DNA from: 2-02-FULL-55-14 sp964581115
GTDB lineage: Bacteria; Bacteroidota; Ignavibacteria; UBA10030
DNA length: 64,000 nucleotides
Reading direction: 5' to 3'
Assembly: GCA_964581115.1 (NCBI GenBank)
Contig: CAZOMY010000005.1
Location: 42,124-106,123, forward strand
Shown: positions 1-9,407 of the stretch, in pieces
Position numbering within the stretch: the first letter of the stretch is position 1
Layout: every line of letters starts with the position of its first letter
Position numbers and translations under genes: made by a program
Notes under the pieces: model-generated
What the model was told of the DNA's origin: nothing
Database searches by the model: none
Seen by the model: the letters and a program-made list of their open reading frames with translations, nothing else

Positions 1-504
1 GCCCTCGACCAGATCGAACACGGTCGTATGGCGGCTCATATCTGAAGAGAGCAGACCGACGAGCTCTGCGGAGGTCAGCGCCACGAAGAGGAGGATCGTC
101 GCAGCGGCGAAGATCCGGAACCACGTTCGGTCGAGCATGATGCCGGCGACGACCAGCAACCCTGGCAGCGCGAGCATGATCACATCGTGGTATCCGTCGT
201 CGCTGACCGCCACGATGAAGATGACCTCCGCCAGCAGGCTGAACAGCATCACTTGCAACGCCGTGCGGACCCGCCCCCGCCGGTTCAACAGAAAGGCCAA
301 CGCCAGCAATGCCTGAACGACGCTGTGGATGAAGAACTCGGGACGAAGCGTCACCGTCGGCAACCTCAGGAGCGTCGGAATGAACAACGCGCCGATCATG
401 ACAAGCGCGAGCGTGTGAACGATCTTGCCAAGTCGCAGGTCGTCGGGGTCCTCCATTGTCGGCGGCCGGATCCACCAACGCACGCGTTCGAGCAGCGCCA
501 TCAT
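1..504 (-). CDS. N-terminal part of a membrane sensor protein (runs off left edge)
   Basis: An uninterrupted 168-codon frame runs from ATG at 502-504 to the window edge, so the stop lies outside. It begins MMALLERVRWW and then has several hydrophobic stretches (roughly residues 28-48, 58-75, 85-102, 108-125, 130-150), like the 5-6 helix N-terminal sensor of many membrane histidine kinases or cyclases. The catalytic part is not in the window. Its ATG overlaps the TGA of the upstream multi-PAS kinase (ATGA at 501-504), which points to translational coupling. Sensor kinase is inferred from context and topology, not from a catalytic domain. Confidence 0.75.
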   Translation of the reverse strand, partial: MMALLERVRWWIRPPTMEDPDDLRLGKIVHTLALVMIGALFIPTLLRLPTVTLRPEFFIHSVVQALLALAFLLNRRGRVRTALQVMLFSLLAEVIFIVAVSDDGYHDVIMLALPGLLVVAGIMLDRTWFRIFAAATILLFVALTSAELVGLLSSDMSRHTTVFDLVEG

Positions 505-3500
505 ACGCCCTCCGCTGTCGGAAGGGTGAAGTAGAACGTCGCCCCAACATCGAGCTCCCCTTCAGCCCAGGTCGAGCCTCCGTGGCGCTGGATGATGCGG
601 CGGACATTGGCCAGGCCGATCCCCGTCCCCTCGAATTCCTCGCTCGTGTGGAGGCGTTGGAACACTCCGAACAGCTTGCCCGCGTACGACTGGTCGAATC
701 CGGCGCCGTTGTCGCGTACGAACACGGTCACTGGGTCCAGCGGCTGCCGCGAAAGACTGCCGACCGTGATGCGCGCCGGACGACGATCTCGCGAGAATTT
801 GACGGCATTCGACAGCAGGTTGGACATGACGAGTCTGAGCAGTGTGGCATCTCCCTGCACCGCCGGGATCTCGCCGACGGTCCATTCGATCATCCGGCCC
901 TTCGTATCGGAATCCATGTCGCGGCGTATCTCCGCAACGAGCCGGGTCAGATCAACGCGGCCTGTCCGAAGGTCGGTGCGGCCGATCCGCGAGAAAGCAA
1001 GCAACTCATCGATCAGGTTGCCGAGCCGCACGGCCGACTGCGAGACCGTGGCCAGATAGCGAAGACTCTCATCGTCGACAGTGTCCTGGATGCGCTCGCG
1101 CAACAGCTCGACGAAGCCCGAGATGTGGCGCAACGGGGCTCGGAGGTCATGCGAGACCGAGTACGAGAACGACTCCAGTTCCTTATTGACCGCCTCGAGT
1201 TGAGCGGTGCGATCATGTACGCGCTGCTCCAATTCCGCGTTGAGTCGCTCGGTCTGCAACTCGGCCTGACGCGCCGCCGTGTACAGCCGGGCGTTCTCGA
1301 GCGCAACGGCCAGTTGATCGGCGACGAGCGATGCGAACTCGACGTCGGCGTCGGTGAAGCGTCCGTAACGTTCGCTGTCGTCGATCCGCAGGACGCCGAT
1401 AACGCCGGCGGACGTTCGGATCGGAACGGCCAATACGGACCGCAGCTGGAAATGCTCGATCCACTCCTGAGGGATGAGGTCGGTCTTGCGACAGTCATTC
1501 ACGAGAACTGGCCGGTTCTCCTGGACGCATCGCCCGGAGATGCTGAAGCCAATGGGTTGTCTGGGCAGATCCTTCCCCGTCGGGTCGCCTGCAAAGGTCA
1601 CGAGCGCCGGCTCGACCGGGTCGACGAACCGGATGATCGCGCGCGTGACACCGAGGTACTGCGGAATAAAGGTGCTCACCTTGCGGATGATCTCGGGCTG
1701 TTCCAGAGAGCTCGCGAACAGGAATCCCAGCTCGCGCAGGAGCTGCAGCCGTCGCAGCTTGTCGTTCAGCGCTTCTTCGAACAGCTTGTTCTCCGTGATA
1801 TCCTGGATCGAGCCGACCACGCGCAACGGAGTACCGTCGCGCCCGTGCTCCACCTCGCCGAGCGTCTCGACGTGCTTGATGGAGCCGTCGGGCAGGACGA
1901 TCCGGTGCTGGCTTCGCAAGGATACCCCCTGCTGGAGCGTGGCCATCACCTCACTCTCCACACGGCTCCGGTCGCCAGGATGGACCATGTTGAGGTAGGT
2001 CATCGAATCCGGTTTGAACGTCGAGGCGTCGTGGCCAAGGATCCGGTACGTTTCGTGAGACCACGTCGTCTGCTTGTTGAGGACATCCACCTCCCAGCTG
2101 CCGATCTTGCCGATCCGCTGAGCGACCCGGAGGTTCTCTTCGCTGTGCCGGAGCGCCGTTTCCGCTCGCTTCCGTTCCGTGATGTCTCGTTGAATGGCCA
2201 GATACCCCAGGACCGTTCCCCGTCGGTCGCGTACGACATTCGCCGTCGCCTCTACAAGCACCGGACGACCGTCTTTTCGACGATTGATGATCTCGTCATG
2301 CACACCCGACTCGTGGCGGATGGCATGCCAGAACCGGTCATACCAACTCTTCGGCATCGTTCCGCTCTTGAGGATCCGCGGTGTATGCTTATCGACGACC
2401 TCTTCTGGAGCATAGCCGTAGAGGTCGGTGAACGCCCGGTTGACATATCGAAAGACCCCATCGGGGTCGGTCATGAAGACGATCTCGTTCGAGGTCTCGA
2501 CGGCCTGACGCAGGCGCAACAATTCCTCCTCGGCCTTCATCCGTTCAGAGATGTCGCGGAAATTCACCACGATGGCCTTGACGGCCGGGTCGTGCAACGA
2601 GTTCTTGGCGATGCACTCGATCCACACCCACGACCCATTCGCATGGCGCATGCGGAACGTCTTCCGGGCTGACGATCCCTCGTGATCGCCGATGTTCTCA
2701 AAAGCAATGCGCACCATCGGGAGGTCGTCCTCATGGACATCCCGAATGATCGACACGCCTTCCCATGACCCGGGCGGGTGGCCGAGGATCACTTCGATGG
2801 ATGGGCTGGCGTAGACGACATTCCATCGCGGGTCAACAAGCACGATCGCGTCGAGATTGTTCTCAACCACAGCTTGGAACCGCTGCTTGGCCGCCTCTGA
2901 CTCGACCTCCGCCCGTTTACGGGCCGTGATGTCCTGCATCGTTCCAACGATGGCCGACGGATGGCCTTCACTCCAGACGATCGAGTAGTAGACCGACATC
3001 CATGCCTTCGTGCCATCAGACCGCATGATGCGATAGACCTCTTCCCGCGGCGGGACGACGCTCGTGCTGGTCAGCAGTGATCGGACGGTGTCTTGCATCC
3101 GTGCGGCATCATCCGGATGGAGAGCCGCCTCAAGGAACAGACGAAGCGGAATGGCCTTTTCCGGAGTCACTTCCTGGGATGGTCCGATGAGTTCATTCGC
3201 CTCTGCCGACAGCCTGATGGTCGAAGCGGCCAGGTCCACCTCGAACGAGCCCATGCGCGCAATGCGCAGTGCTTCGGCCAGCTGGGCGCGGCTCTTTCGA
3301 ACCTCTTCGGTGGCGGCGATCCGCTCCGCGATCTCTTCCTCCAACTCCCGGTAGGCGGTCCGAAGGTCGGCCGTCATGGTGTTGAATGATTCTCCGAGGA
3401 TCCGGACTTCGTCGTCCATGTGCTCCACGGGGACCGTAACGGCCAGCCGCTCTCGGCTCATCGACTGGACGGCCGATGTCAACGTGCGGAGCGGCCGCGC

Positions 3501-4697
3501 CACGAAGTACGTCATGACGAGAGCGATGGACACTGAGATGAAGATCAAACCCAGGGCCAGACGCTCCTGCACGGAGGCGGACAGTTTCTGCGTCGTCGGC
3601 ATGGAGAGTCGGGGAGAGAACTCGGCAAGGACCAATCGGTCTCCATCGACGGTCCACGAAAAGCCGATCCGACGATCGCGGGCTGCGTCATAGATCGAAC
3701 CCGAGCCCTGCGTTCGTAACTGTTCCCAATGTACAGGAGCATGGTCATCGAGGACATGACTGCCGATCTTGGAAGAGTCGGTGTGCGCGATAAATCGTCC
3801 GCCGGTGTCGGCAATAGCACAGATGCTGCTCGACATGACGGCAAACCTTGCCAGCAGGACGTGCAGTTCGGCAGAAGAGCTGCCTTCGATTATGCCGGCC
3901 AGCGTCTGCGCCTGAATGCGTCGTTGAACGCTCGAGATCTCGTCGAACGCATCTTGGGCATCCTGCTGAACGGTGACCACTACACCGAAGAATGGAATGA
4001 CGGAGAGCAACACGATCCACCCTGCGAGCCGGATCCCGAGGTACCGGCCCTTGAGGAGGGCGCGCATGCGGGCCGCGAGCCGACCGGGACTGGGACGCGG
4101 GCTCCCGTCGATGGGCGGCCCCCAAAGCGGTTTGCGATACCTCGACGGAAGCGAAAGCCAGAAGATCGTCGTAGCGAGCGTAGTGAACAGCACTTCGTAG
4201 CGAATGACACCGGCCATGAAAACGATGCTTTCGCGAAGCGGACGTGTGCCGCCGAAGACCTCGGCATAGACGGCGTGGTCGATCACGAACGGAACACCGA
4301 TGGCCACGAGGAGGGTGACCCCGTAGTAGACGGGGATCAGAGCCATCCACAGCGCCACCATCCACAGGACCGGCAACCTCCGCTGAATCAAGAGCCGGTA
4401 TCCGGCCGCGACGAGAATGCCCGATACGAGATAGGCAACGATGCGGTAGGGGATGAATTCGGGTATACTGCTCGCCGATCCAAGGAAGATCGACAGGATG
4501 GCGGCACCGACCGGGCCCGAGAGTGACGCGCCAAGCATCATGAAAACTTCTCGGGGATCGGTATAGAACGCTGTTCCCGCGACCGGCAATCGCACGCCCC
4601 ATTGGATCAGTACGTGCGCGACAAGTCCCGTGATCGTCGCCAAGACCAAGCCAGGTATGGTCGCAAGGGGTCGGTATGTGTCCTTGGAAAGACTCAT
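501..4697 (-). CDS. Multi-PAS/GAF membrane histidine kinase with 5TM-like N-terminus
   Basis: Large sensor kinase of about 1,398 aa. Rough order: a multi-helix N-terminal sensor (residues 8-200, resembling the LytS-type 5TM receptor region), a TM helix near 225-245, an extracytoplasmic stretch to about 375, TM and HAMP (380-455), four PAS domains (475-975), GAF (990-1140), HisKA with SYSVSHDLRAPLRH carrying the phospho-acceptor His, and HATPase with DNGAGFD and GTGIGLANV boxes. There is no receiver domain or output partner in the window. The frame extends upstream to a TTG at 4829, but that leader is unremarkable and lacks a clear ribosome site, so the ATG at 4697, eight residues before the first helix, is preferred. 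It lies downstream of the Spy-like gene. A decayed homologue of its N-terminus is at 6688-7095. Confidence 0.93.
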   Translation of the reverse strand: MSLSKDTYRPLATIPGLVLATITGLVAHVLIQWGVRLPVAGTAFYTDPREVFMMLGASLSGPVGAAILSIFLGSASSIPEFIPYRIVAYLVSGILVAAGYRLLIQRRLPVLWMVALWMALIPVYYGVTLLVAIGVPFVIDHAVYAEVFGGTRPLRESIVFMAGVIRYEVLFTTLATTIFWLSLPSRYRKPLWGPPIDGSPRPSPGRLAARMRALLKGRYLGIRLAGWIVLLSVIPFFGVVVTVQQDAQDAFDEISSVQRRIQAQTLAGIIEGSSSAELHVLLARFAVMSSSICAIADTGGRFIAHTDSSKIGSHVLDDHAPVHWEQLRTQGSGSIYDAARDRRIGFSWTVDGDRLVLAEFSPRLSMPTTQKLSASVQERLALGLIFISVSIALVMTYFVARPLRTLTSAVQSMSRERLAVTVPVEHMDDEVRILGESFNTMTADLRTAYRELEEEIAERIAATEEVRKSRAQLAEALRIARMGSFEVDLAASTIRLSAEANELIGPSQEVTPEKAIPLRLFLEAALHPDDAARMQDTVRSLLTSTSVVPPREEVYRIMRSDGTKAWMSVYYSIVWSEGHPSAIVGTMQDITARKRAEVESEAAKQRFQAVVENNLDAIVLVDPRWNVVYASPSIEVILGHPPGSWEGVSIIRDVHEDDLPMVRIAFENIGDHEGSSARKTFRMRHANGSWVWIECIAKNSLHDPAVKAIVVNFRDISERMKAEEELLRLRQAVETSNEIVFMTDPDGVFRYVNRAFTDLYGYAPEEVVDKHTPRILKSGTMPKSWYDRFWHAIRHESGVHDEIINRRKDGRPVLVEATANVVRDRRGTVLGYLAIQRDITERKRAETALRHSEENLRVAQRIGKIGSWEVDVLNKQTTWSHETYRILGHDASTFKPDSMTYLNMVHPGDRSRVESEVMATLQQGVSLRSQHRIVLPDGSIKHVETLGEVEHGRDGTPLRVVGSIQDITENKLFEEALNDKLRRLQLLRELGFLFASSLEQPEIIRKVSTFIPQYLGVTRAIIRFVDPVEPALVTFAGDPTGKDLPRQPIGFSISGRCVQENRPVLVNDCRKTDLIPQEWIEHFQLRSVLAVPIRTSAGVIGVLRIDDSERYGRFTDADVEFASLVADQLAVALENARLYTAARQAELQTERLNAELEQRVHDRTAQLEAVNKELESFSYSVSHDLRAPLRHISGFVELLRERIQDTVDDESLRYLATVSQSAVRLGNLIDELLAFSRIGRTDLRTGRVDLTRLVAEIRRDMDSDTKGRMIEWTVGEIPAVQGDATLLRLVMSNLLSNAVKFSRDRRPARITVGSLSRQPLDPVTVFVRDNGAGFDQSYAGKLFGVFQRLHTSEEFEGTGIGLANVRRIIQRHGGSTWAEGELDVGATFYFTLPTAEGV

Positions 4698-4924
4698 CGT
4701 TGAAGCACCGAACGCGCGGGGAATGCGAGCGAGCCGAAACACGATGAATAGGGAGACACTTCTCTCCACCATCATTAACAGTATCGCCGTTCGAGAAAGG
4801 CGATACAATAGGAAATCCGCTGATATCAAGGTAGGAATTCTTGAACCTTCAGCATTCTGCCGTTTTTGGGGGGATTTTGCGGACTTTGGAGTTTGATGGC
4901 GATTGGAATGGGCAAGAAAAACGC

Positions 4925-4951
4925 CGACGCCCCGTCTCTACCGGGGCGTCG
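4925..4951 (-). terminator. Rho-independent terminator of the Spy-like gene
   Basis: A 10-bp perfect stem (4925-4934 with 4942-4951, core GACGCCCCG/CGGGGCGTC) and 7-base loop lie 26 bases past the Spy-like stop. On the minus strand they are followed by GTTTTTCTT. The terminator separates the Spy gene from the kinase. Confidence 0.85.
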
Positions 4952-4976
4952 AGGGAACCGAGGAACGATGAGACGC

Positions 4977-5477
4977 TTAGCGAGCGTCACGGCCTTGGGA
5001 TCGTCCCATCCCTCGGCCCGTGCCGCGACTTTCATGCAGCGGTGCGCGCCTCATACCATGCAGCCCTGGTCCACCGGCCAGGATGCGGGCGTCAAATCTC
5101 TTCTGCTGTTCGGGGGTCAGCATGTCGCGCACGGCACGTTGATGCGCAACCCGCTTCCAACCCAGATCGCTCTGCAACTTGGCGATCTCGGATTGAATTG
5201 ACTTGACGCGCGCTTCGTTAAACTTCTCCGCCGTCATCTCGAGGCGAAGCGCGCTGTGCTGCTTCTGCAGGTCGGCCTGCACGGGTTCGACCTCTTTCAA
5301 GTGCTTCACGCGCAGGTCGGCCATCTTGTCTTTCTGCTCGTCGGTCAAGTTGAGTCCCGGCATCGGACCACCTGCCTCTCCTCTACCTTGATCGAACATC
5401 GGCCCTCGGGGTTGAGCGATGATGATGCCGGCGGTCAACATCAGGCTGGCACTGATTGCAATGACAGTGCGGTTCAT
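4977..5477 (-). CDS. Spy/CpxP-like periplasmic protein (LTXXQ family)
   Basis: A 166-aa secreted protein. The signal peptide starts MNRTVIAISASLML and ends near AQP. The mature part is Gln/Lys-rich and helical, with LTDEQKDKM near residue 45 and a second LTPEQQKRF near residue 120, the two LTxxQ motifs of the Spy/CpxP/ZraP group of periplasmic chaperones or metal-stress proteins. The C-terminus is rich in Gly, Arg and His. The frame is open upstream to 5645, but ATG at 5477 has AAGGAG eight bases before it and begins the signal peptide. The adjacent kinase suggests an envelope-stress sensing pair, which is inference. A broken paralogue is at 10590-10891. Confidence 0.88.
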   Translation of the reverse strand: MNRTVIAISASLMLTAGIIIAQPRGPMFDQGRGEAGGPMPGLNLTDEQKDKMADLRVKHLKEVEPVQADLQKQHSALRLEMTAEKFNEARVKSIQSEIAKLQSDLGWKRVAHQRAVRDMLTPEQQKRFDARILAGGPGLHGMRRAPLHESRGTGRGMGRSQGRDAR

Positions 5478-5620
5478 GGAAGACTCCTTGAAGAATGAAT
5501 GTGGGGACAACCTTCGAGAATTCGCCTTCGAAACCTCTTGCGTTGGACACCGCATCGGCGAAAAGGTTTCAACAGAACCATGCGCTTGTTCCACAGCCGA
5601 AATCTTCGTACGCTGTTCAA

Positions 5621-5672
5621 GGCGATGGAGTTCGCCTCGAACCACTCCGCGTGGAGTTGATGACTCCTATGA
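5621..5672 (+). promoter_or_regulatory. Fluoride riboswitch (crcB motif) aptamer
   Basis: The segment reads GGCGATGGAGTTCGCC, then AACCAC, then TGATGACTCCTATG. These are the conserved blocks of the crcB-motif fluoride aptamer (GGnGAUGGnGUUCnCC stem-loop, AACC pseudoknot strand, UGAUGACUCCUA 3' strand). It ends about 52 bases before the crcB start, the expected place. It should switch on crcB and the DUF190 gene when fluoride is bound. Confidence 0.93.
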
Positions 5673-5700
5673 GCCCTCCGGGCGCGCAGGAGTCATTTTT
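5661..5700 (+). terminator. Riboswitch expression platform terminator
   Basis: TGACTCCT (5661-5668) pairs perfectly with AGGAGTCA (5688-5695) and is followed by TTTTT (5696-5700). The left arm is the 3' strand of the fluoride aptamer, so aptamer folding and terminator formation exclude each other. This predicts transcriptional control, ON with fluoride. Confidence 0.9.
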
Positions 5701-5723
5701 CATTTCTGGGAGACGACCTGGCG

Positions 5724-6101
5724 ATGTGGCGGTCCTATTTCGCAGTCTTCATCGGTGGAGGTATCGGCGCGGCCATGCGGTATTGGATCTCGGGAGTGGT
5801 TCCACGATATCTCGGAAGTGGGTTCCCGTACGGCATTCTCATCGTCAACGTTGCCGGGTGCCTGCTCATCGGGCTTCTCATGACGTGGTTCGAGGACCGG
5901 TTCCTCATCGCGCCGACCCTTCGCACGTTCCTGGTCATCGGCTTCCTGGGGGGCTTCACGACGTTCTCCACGTTCAGCTACGAAACCATCGCCCTCGTGC
6001 GCGACGCCGAATACCTCCTGGCCGCCACGTATGTCTCTGCGTCTGTCGTTCTCGGTCTGGGTGCCACGGTGATCGGGGGGTGGCTCGGCCGATTGCTCTG
6101 A
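5724..6101 (+). CDS. crcB: Fluoride channel CrcB/Fluc
   Basis: A 125-aa four-helix membrane protein that exports fluoride as a dual-topology dimer. Visible family features are GGGIGAAMRYW near the N-terminus, the NVAGCLLIG helix-2 motif and GFLGGFTTFSTFSYE, the polar track and central sodium-site region of helix 3. The length is normal for the family. It sits directly behind a fluoride riboswitch and before a DUF190 gene, a partnership seen in many bacteria. Confidence 0.97.
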   Translation: MWRSYFAVFIGGGIGAAMRYWISGVVPRYLGSGFPYGILIVNVAGCLLIGLLMTWFEDRFLIAPTLRTFLVIGFLGGFTTFSTFSYETIALVRDAEYLLAATYVSASVVLGLGATVIGGWLGRLL

Positions 6102-6249
6102 AACAGTTACCTCTGCGGTTGTGCATGATGAGCTGGATCCACGAAGAGCAGAGAGAGCACTATGCGATGCAGAAACCGTTAGTTGTAACCTTTGAGACCT
6201 TTCCATTCTTTGTGTTCTTTGTGAATGATCATTCCGAATGAGGCGCCTC

Positions 6250-6612
6250 ATGAAACTCGCTGCCGATGGTACGCTCCTCAGGATCTTTCTTGGGGAACTC
6301 GACCGGCACGGCTCACAGCCGTTGTACGAAGTGATCGTTCGGAAGGCCCGTGAGCTGGGTCTGGCCGGCGCCACCGTCTTCCGCGGCGTGGAAGGCTTCG
6401 GTGCAGCGAGTCGCGTCATTCATACCGCCAAGATCCTCCGTTTGTCCGAAGACCTCCCGCTCCTGGTGGAGATCGTCGACAGCGAAGAGAAGGTGCGCGA
6501 CTTTCTTCCCGTCCTCGACTGCCTCTTCGAAGAGGCCGGCAGCGGAGGGCTCGTCACGACGGAGAAGGTGACGGTCGTGAAATACAGCGGCGGCCAGCAA
6601 CGGACGTCCTGA
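6250..6612 (+). CDS. DUF190 family protein, CrcB partner
   Basis: A 120-aa soluble protein with the DUF190 pattern: LLRIFLGELDRHG near the N-terminus, PLYEVIVRKARELGLAGATVFRGVEG, then LPLLVEIVDSEEKV and a C-terminal strand GLVTTEKV. The fold is PII-like, which makes a regulatory role next to CrcB plausible, but the biochemistry is unknown. The frame opens at 6238; ATG at 6250 is preferred because it has GAGG six bases upstream and matches the family start. It lies 148 bases after crcB, probably under the same riboswitch. Confidence 0.9.
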   Translation: MKLAADGTLLRIFLGELDRHGSQPLYEVIVRKARELGLAGATVFRGVEGFGAASRVIHTAKILRLSEDLPLLVEIVDSEEKVRDFLPVLDCLFEEAGSGGLVTTEKVTVVKYSGGQQRTS

Positions 6613-6631
6613 GCGGTTGCATGTCAGCGGC

Positions 6632-6665
6632 GAGCGCCACCCGGGACGTCGTCCGGGTGGCGCTC
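6632..6665. terminator. Strong hairpin terminator between convergent units
   Basis: GAGCGCCACCCGG (6632-6644) pairs with CCGGGTGGCGCTC (6653-6665), a 13-bp perfect stem. It is followed on plus by GTGTTTGGTATGGTTTT. It ends the crcB-DUF190 unit and could also stop minus transcription from the decayed kinase. Confidence 0.75.
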
Positions 6666-6687
6666 GTGTTTGGTATGGTTTTGGGTT

Positions 6688-7095
6688 TCAACGACGGACC
6701 GATCGGATCCCGAGTCCCTCGCGGATCGAGTTGGTCGCAGTGATAACGACCTTGCGCTTCAGATCGCCCGTCGATCGAATGACGGAAGAAGAACGAGACA
6801 ACGACCGAACCGCCAGCCCGGATAACGCCGTCCCTGACATCATAACGACATCGTGCAGGTCGCCTTACGATGCCGTATCGGCGATCGGCGGCCGCAAGCC
6901 CCACAAGATGAGCTGATGCGCAACAGAACCGATGGCAATAGCCATAAGAGCCCGCAAACTGATGCCAAGCAGCACGCGATTTTTTTCAGCGAAGTCATGT
7001 GATGTCGCAACGGCCGTACGCAGCCTTGTCGATTGTACTAATGTGGAACAGTTGTTGATACGCTGAGAAGAATCCCTCGAGACGACACCCTTCAC
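6688..7095 (-). pseudogene. Remnant of a second 5TM sensor kinase (N-terminal part only)
   Basis: In one minus frame the translation ILWGLRPPIADTAS, a stop (TAA at 6865-6867), then GDLHDVVMMSGTALSG matches, in order, QWGVRLPVAGTAF, TDPREVF and MMLGASLSG of the intact kinase at 501-4697. The in-frame ochre falls where the intact copy has Tyr. The frame continues to a TGA at 6688-6690 with no further recognisable kinase sequence, so everything after the first helices is lost. Seen directly: collinear similarity and the stop. Inferred: an old duplicate now dead. Confidence 0.8.
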
Positions 7096-7152
7096 CTCTG
7101 ACGTCAGCTCTCATCACTTTGGGAAGGGCTGGGAGGGCGCGATCGAAAGGAC

Positions 7153-7941
7153 CTACCCACGATCTCTCCGTCTCAACTCCACAAGGATCTGGTCTCCCCA
7201 CCTTCGTAGACCCGGTAGGCGCCCGATAGCCCGGTCCATCCAACCCAAGATCCGGCTTAGGCCGGGTGTTCGTCTGGAGAACTGGTGTGAGTTGGGAGAA
7301 GGTGACATCACATTCAGCCCGCGCACACTGGCGAGTTCGAAGAGCTGGCTGGCCGACGACCGGATGGCCTGAACTCCCCAATACTGTAGCGGCACATGAT
7401 AGCCCTTGATATCTGCTGTTGTCACTCTCCTGCGGCGAAAAGCGTACGTCACGTCGAACCGAGCCAACCCTGCAACCATCTCCCACAGAGAAAACGGCGG
7501 CATGACCACGATCAGCAACCATCCTCCGGGCCGGAGTACTCGATGTACTTGCTCAAATACCGGCCGCAACTCCATGGCGCAGTTCAGTCCGCTGTTGTTG
7601 GAGAGAACCAAATCGAACACTCCCTCACCGAGTTCCGAAGCTCGTTCGAAAGGCAAGACCTTGAATTGCGACGAATCCGCAGCCTTGGCACGGGCACGGT
7701 CGATCATGGCAGGAGAGATATCGATACCCGTCGTCTCGTAGCCCATCCCGCTCAGCATGACGCAATCGGTTCCGGTGCCGCAATTGATGTCAAGGATGCG
7801 ACCTCCCGGGGCGCATCGGTGTCGGACACGTTCATACACCCGTCGTCGCAGACTTCGCACCACCTCGGAATCGCCGACCGTGTCATCGAAGTCAACGGCG
7901 TATGCGTCGAAGGCTTCTGCAAGGCGGCTGAAGCGGCTCAT
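7153..7941 (-). CDS. Class I SAM-dependent methyltransferase
   Basis: A 262-aa protein with a Rossmann methyltransferase core: motif I GGRILDINCGTGTDCVML (about residues 44-61), TTGIDISPAMI, then FDLVLSNNSGLNCA and VLRPGGWLLI. The C-terminal third is Arg-rich. ATG at 7941 is preceded by GGAGG and overlaps the stop of the radical SAM gene by four bases (ATGA), so the two are coupled. It is the last gene of a three-gene operon; the substrate is unknown. The open frame reaches 8286 only as an overlap with the upstream gene. Confidence 0.9.
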   Translation of the reverse strand: MSRFSRLAEAFDAYAVDFDDTVGDSEVVRSLRRRVYERVRHRCAPGGRILDINCGTGTDCVMLSGMGYETTGIDISPAMIDRARAKAADSSQFKVLPFERASELGEGVFDLVLSNNSGLNCAMELRPVFEQVHRVLRPGGWLLIVVMPPFSLWEMVAGLARFDVTYAFRRRRVTTADIKGYHVPLQYWGVQAIRSSASQLFELASVRGLNVMSPSPNSHQFSRRTPGLSRILGWMDRAIGRLPGLRRWGDQILVELRRRDRG

Positions 7942-9407
7942 CGTGTCCTCCGTGTGGCGCGATGCAACGACCACGATGCTCGCCAGTAGGTCAAGGCATG
8001 GTAGGCCGCTTTCACCGTCTGCCGGAGGTCGGCATGGGTGTTGCCCAATCGCCCGCTTGCGATTCGCTTCGCCGAGTCCAGTCCTTTGAGAATCTGGTGA
8101 CGCTTGTGGGTAACAGCATGAAGTGCACGGAAGAATTCCGGCGGGCGTCCTCCCGGGATCATGGGATCGAGGTCGGCACTCTCCGTCCACTGCTGTTTCG
8201 AACCCAGGTGATCGCGGACAGAATCGTAGAAGCGAGTGCCAGGAAGCGGATACGACACCGAGACTCCGATCTCGTCCGGAAGGCAACGCCGCACGAGGTC
8301 AAGCGTCATGCCGATCTCCTCGTCAGTCTCGCCGGTGTACCCGTACTGAAGAAAGAACCCGATGCGAATTCCTTCCGCCCGCAAGGCGGCTGCGGCGGCT
8401 TCGATCTGCTGAACCGTCGTCCCCTTTTCCATGGCATCCAGAATGCGCTGCGACCCCGATTCGGCGCCCAGCCAGACCGTTTCGCACCCAGCGCGATGCA
8501 GGTCCGCAACTGTCTGTCCACGTAGGAGTAAGTCAGCGCGCGACAAGCATTTGAACGGTATTCGTACTTTTCGGCGTATCACCTCGTCAGCGAATTCCGC
8601 GGTCCATCCCGGTTTGAGTCCAAAGATGTCGTCGGCAAACCAAATGTGTTGGACACCCAACGAATCTCGCACCCGTTCCATTTCATCCACGACACGCCGC
8701 GGCGAAAGGGAATGATAGACCTGTCCGTAAATAGGTTTCGCACACCAGTTGCAATGGAACGGGCATCCGCGCGTGGTGACGAGATTGATGGAATAGCGGC
8801 CGTGGCGGGTTTTCCAAAGGTTGCGATACACTTCCACGTCAAGCAGATCCCAAGCCGGCGAAGGAAGGTCGTCCAGGTCTTCGATCAGGCGGCGTCGTGC
8901 AGTGCGCACCGTGGTCGTTCCATCACGAAACGCAATTCCAGCAATACCGGCAAGCGGAGCAGACGACCGACCGACAAGCGGCGGCACGAGTTCCCTCAGG
9001 GTTTCTTCGGCCTCCCCGCAGATCACCACATCAGCGCCGTGGTCAAGGTAACCGTCTGCATGGTCCGACGCATCGGAACTGAACACCACCACCCGGCAAC
9101 CTCGGCTACGAGCGATCTCCGACATCCGGAAGGCCGCAACCCGCATTCTTCCGAGACACATCTTTGTGAGATAGTTGAACTGATCGTCGTAGATGACGAC
9201 GAGCCGGGGCCGGTGGTGGTCAATCGCGGGCTGTATCTCCTCTTCGGATTGAGTCAGAAGCACATCATGGAACGCTACGGACCAACCGTCAAGCCGCAGT
9301 GCAGCTCCGGCGATGAGGGTCCCAAGGGCCGGATACGGCATCATCGCCCGGTATTCCTTCGGGTCGAATCGAAGGAAGTAGGCGTGCGTCAAGAGGATGT
9401 CCGTCAT
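7938..9407 (-). CDS. B12-binding-type radical SAM enzyme
   Basis: A 489-aa protein. The N-terminal half looks like a cobalamin-binding Rossmann domain (residues 1-160, with VVFSSDASDHADGYLDHGAD and GEAEETL, as in the B12-radical SAM/Elp3-like group). The radical SAM barrel carries GCPFHCNWC, the CxxxCxxC that binds the 4Fe-4S cluster, near residue 225, followed by WFADDIFGL and WLGAESGSQ. ATG at 9407 is chosen because it overlaps the previous stop (ATGA at 9404-9407) and starts the conserved ILLTHAYFL. Likely chemistry is methylation or another radical modification, often in lipid, cofactor or natural-product pathways. Confidence 0.92.
   Translation of the reverse strand: MTDILLTHAYFLRFDPKEYRAMMPYPALGTLIAGAALRLDGWSVAFHDVLLTQSEEEIQPAIDHHRPRLVVIYDDQFNYLTKMCLGRMRVAAFRMSEIARSRGCRVVVFSSDASDHADGYLDHGADVVICGEAEETLRELVPPLVGRSSAPLAGIAGIAFRDGTTTVRTARRRLIEDLDDLPSPAWDLLDVEVYRNLWKTRHGRYSINLVTTRGCPFHCNWCAKPIYGQVYHSLSPRRVVDEMERVRDSLGVQHIWFADDIFGLKPGWTAEFADEVIRRKVRIPFKCLSRADLLLRGQTVADLHRAGCETVWLGAESGSQRILDAMEKGTTVQQIEAAAAALRAEGIRIGFFLQYGYTGETDEEIGMTLDLVRRCLPDEIGVSVSYPLPGTRFYDSVRDHLGSKQQWTESADLDPMIPGGRPPEFFRALHAVTHKRHQILKGLDSAKRIASGRLGNTHADLRQTVKAAYHALTYWRASWSLHRATRRTR

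Noticed and set aside
456..2672. Long plus-strand open frame opposite the multi-PAS kinase
   Set aside because: Antisense shadow of a high-GC gene; the minus strand has continuous PAS, GAF, HisKA and HATPase motifs, the plus translation has none.
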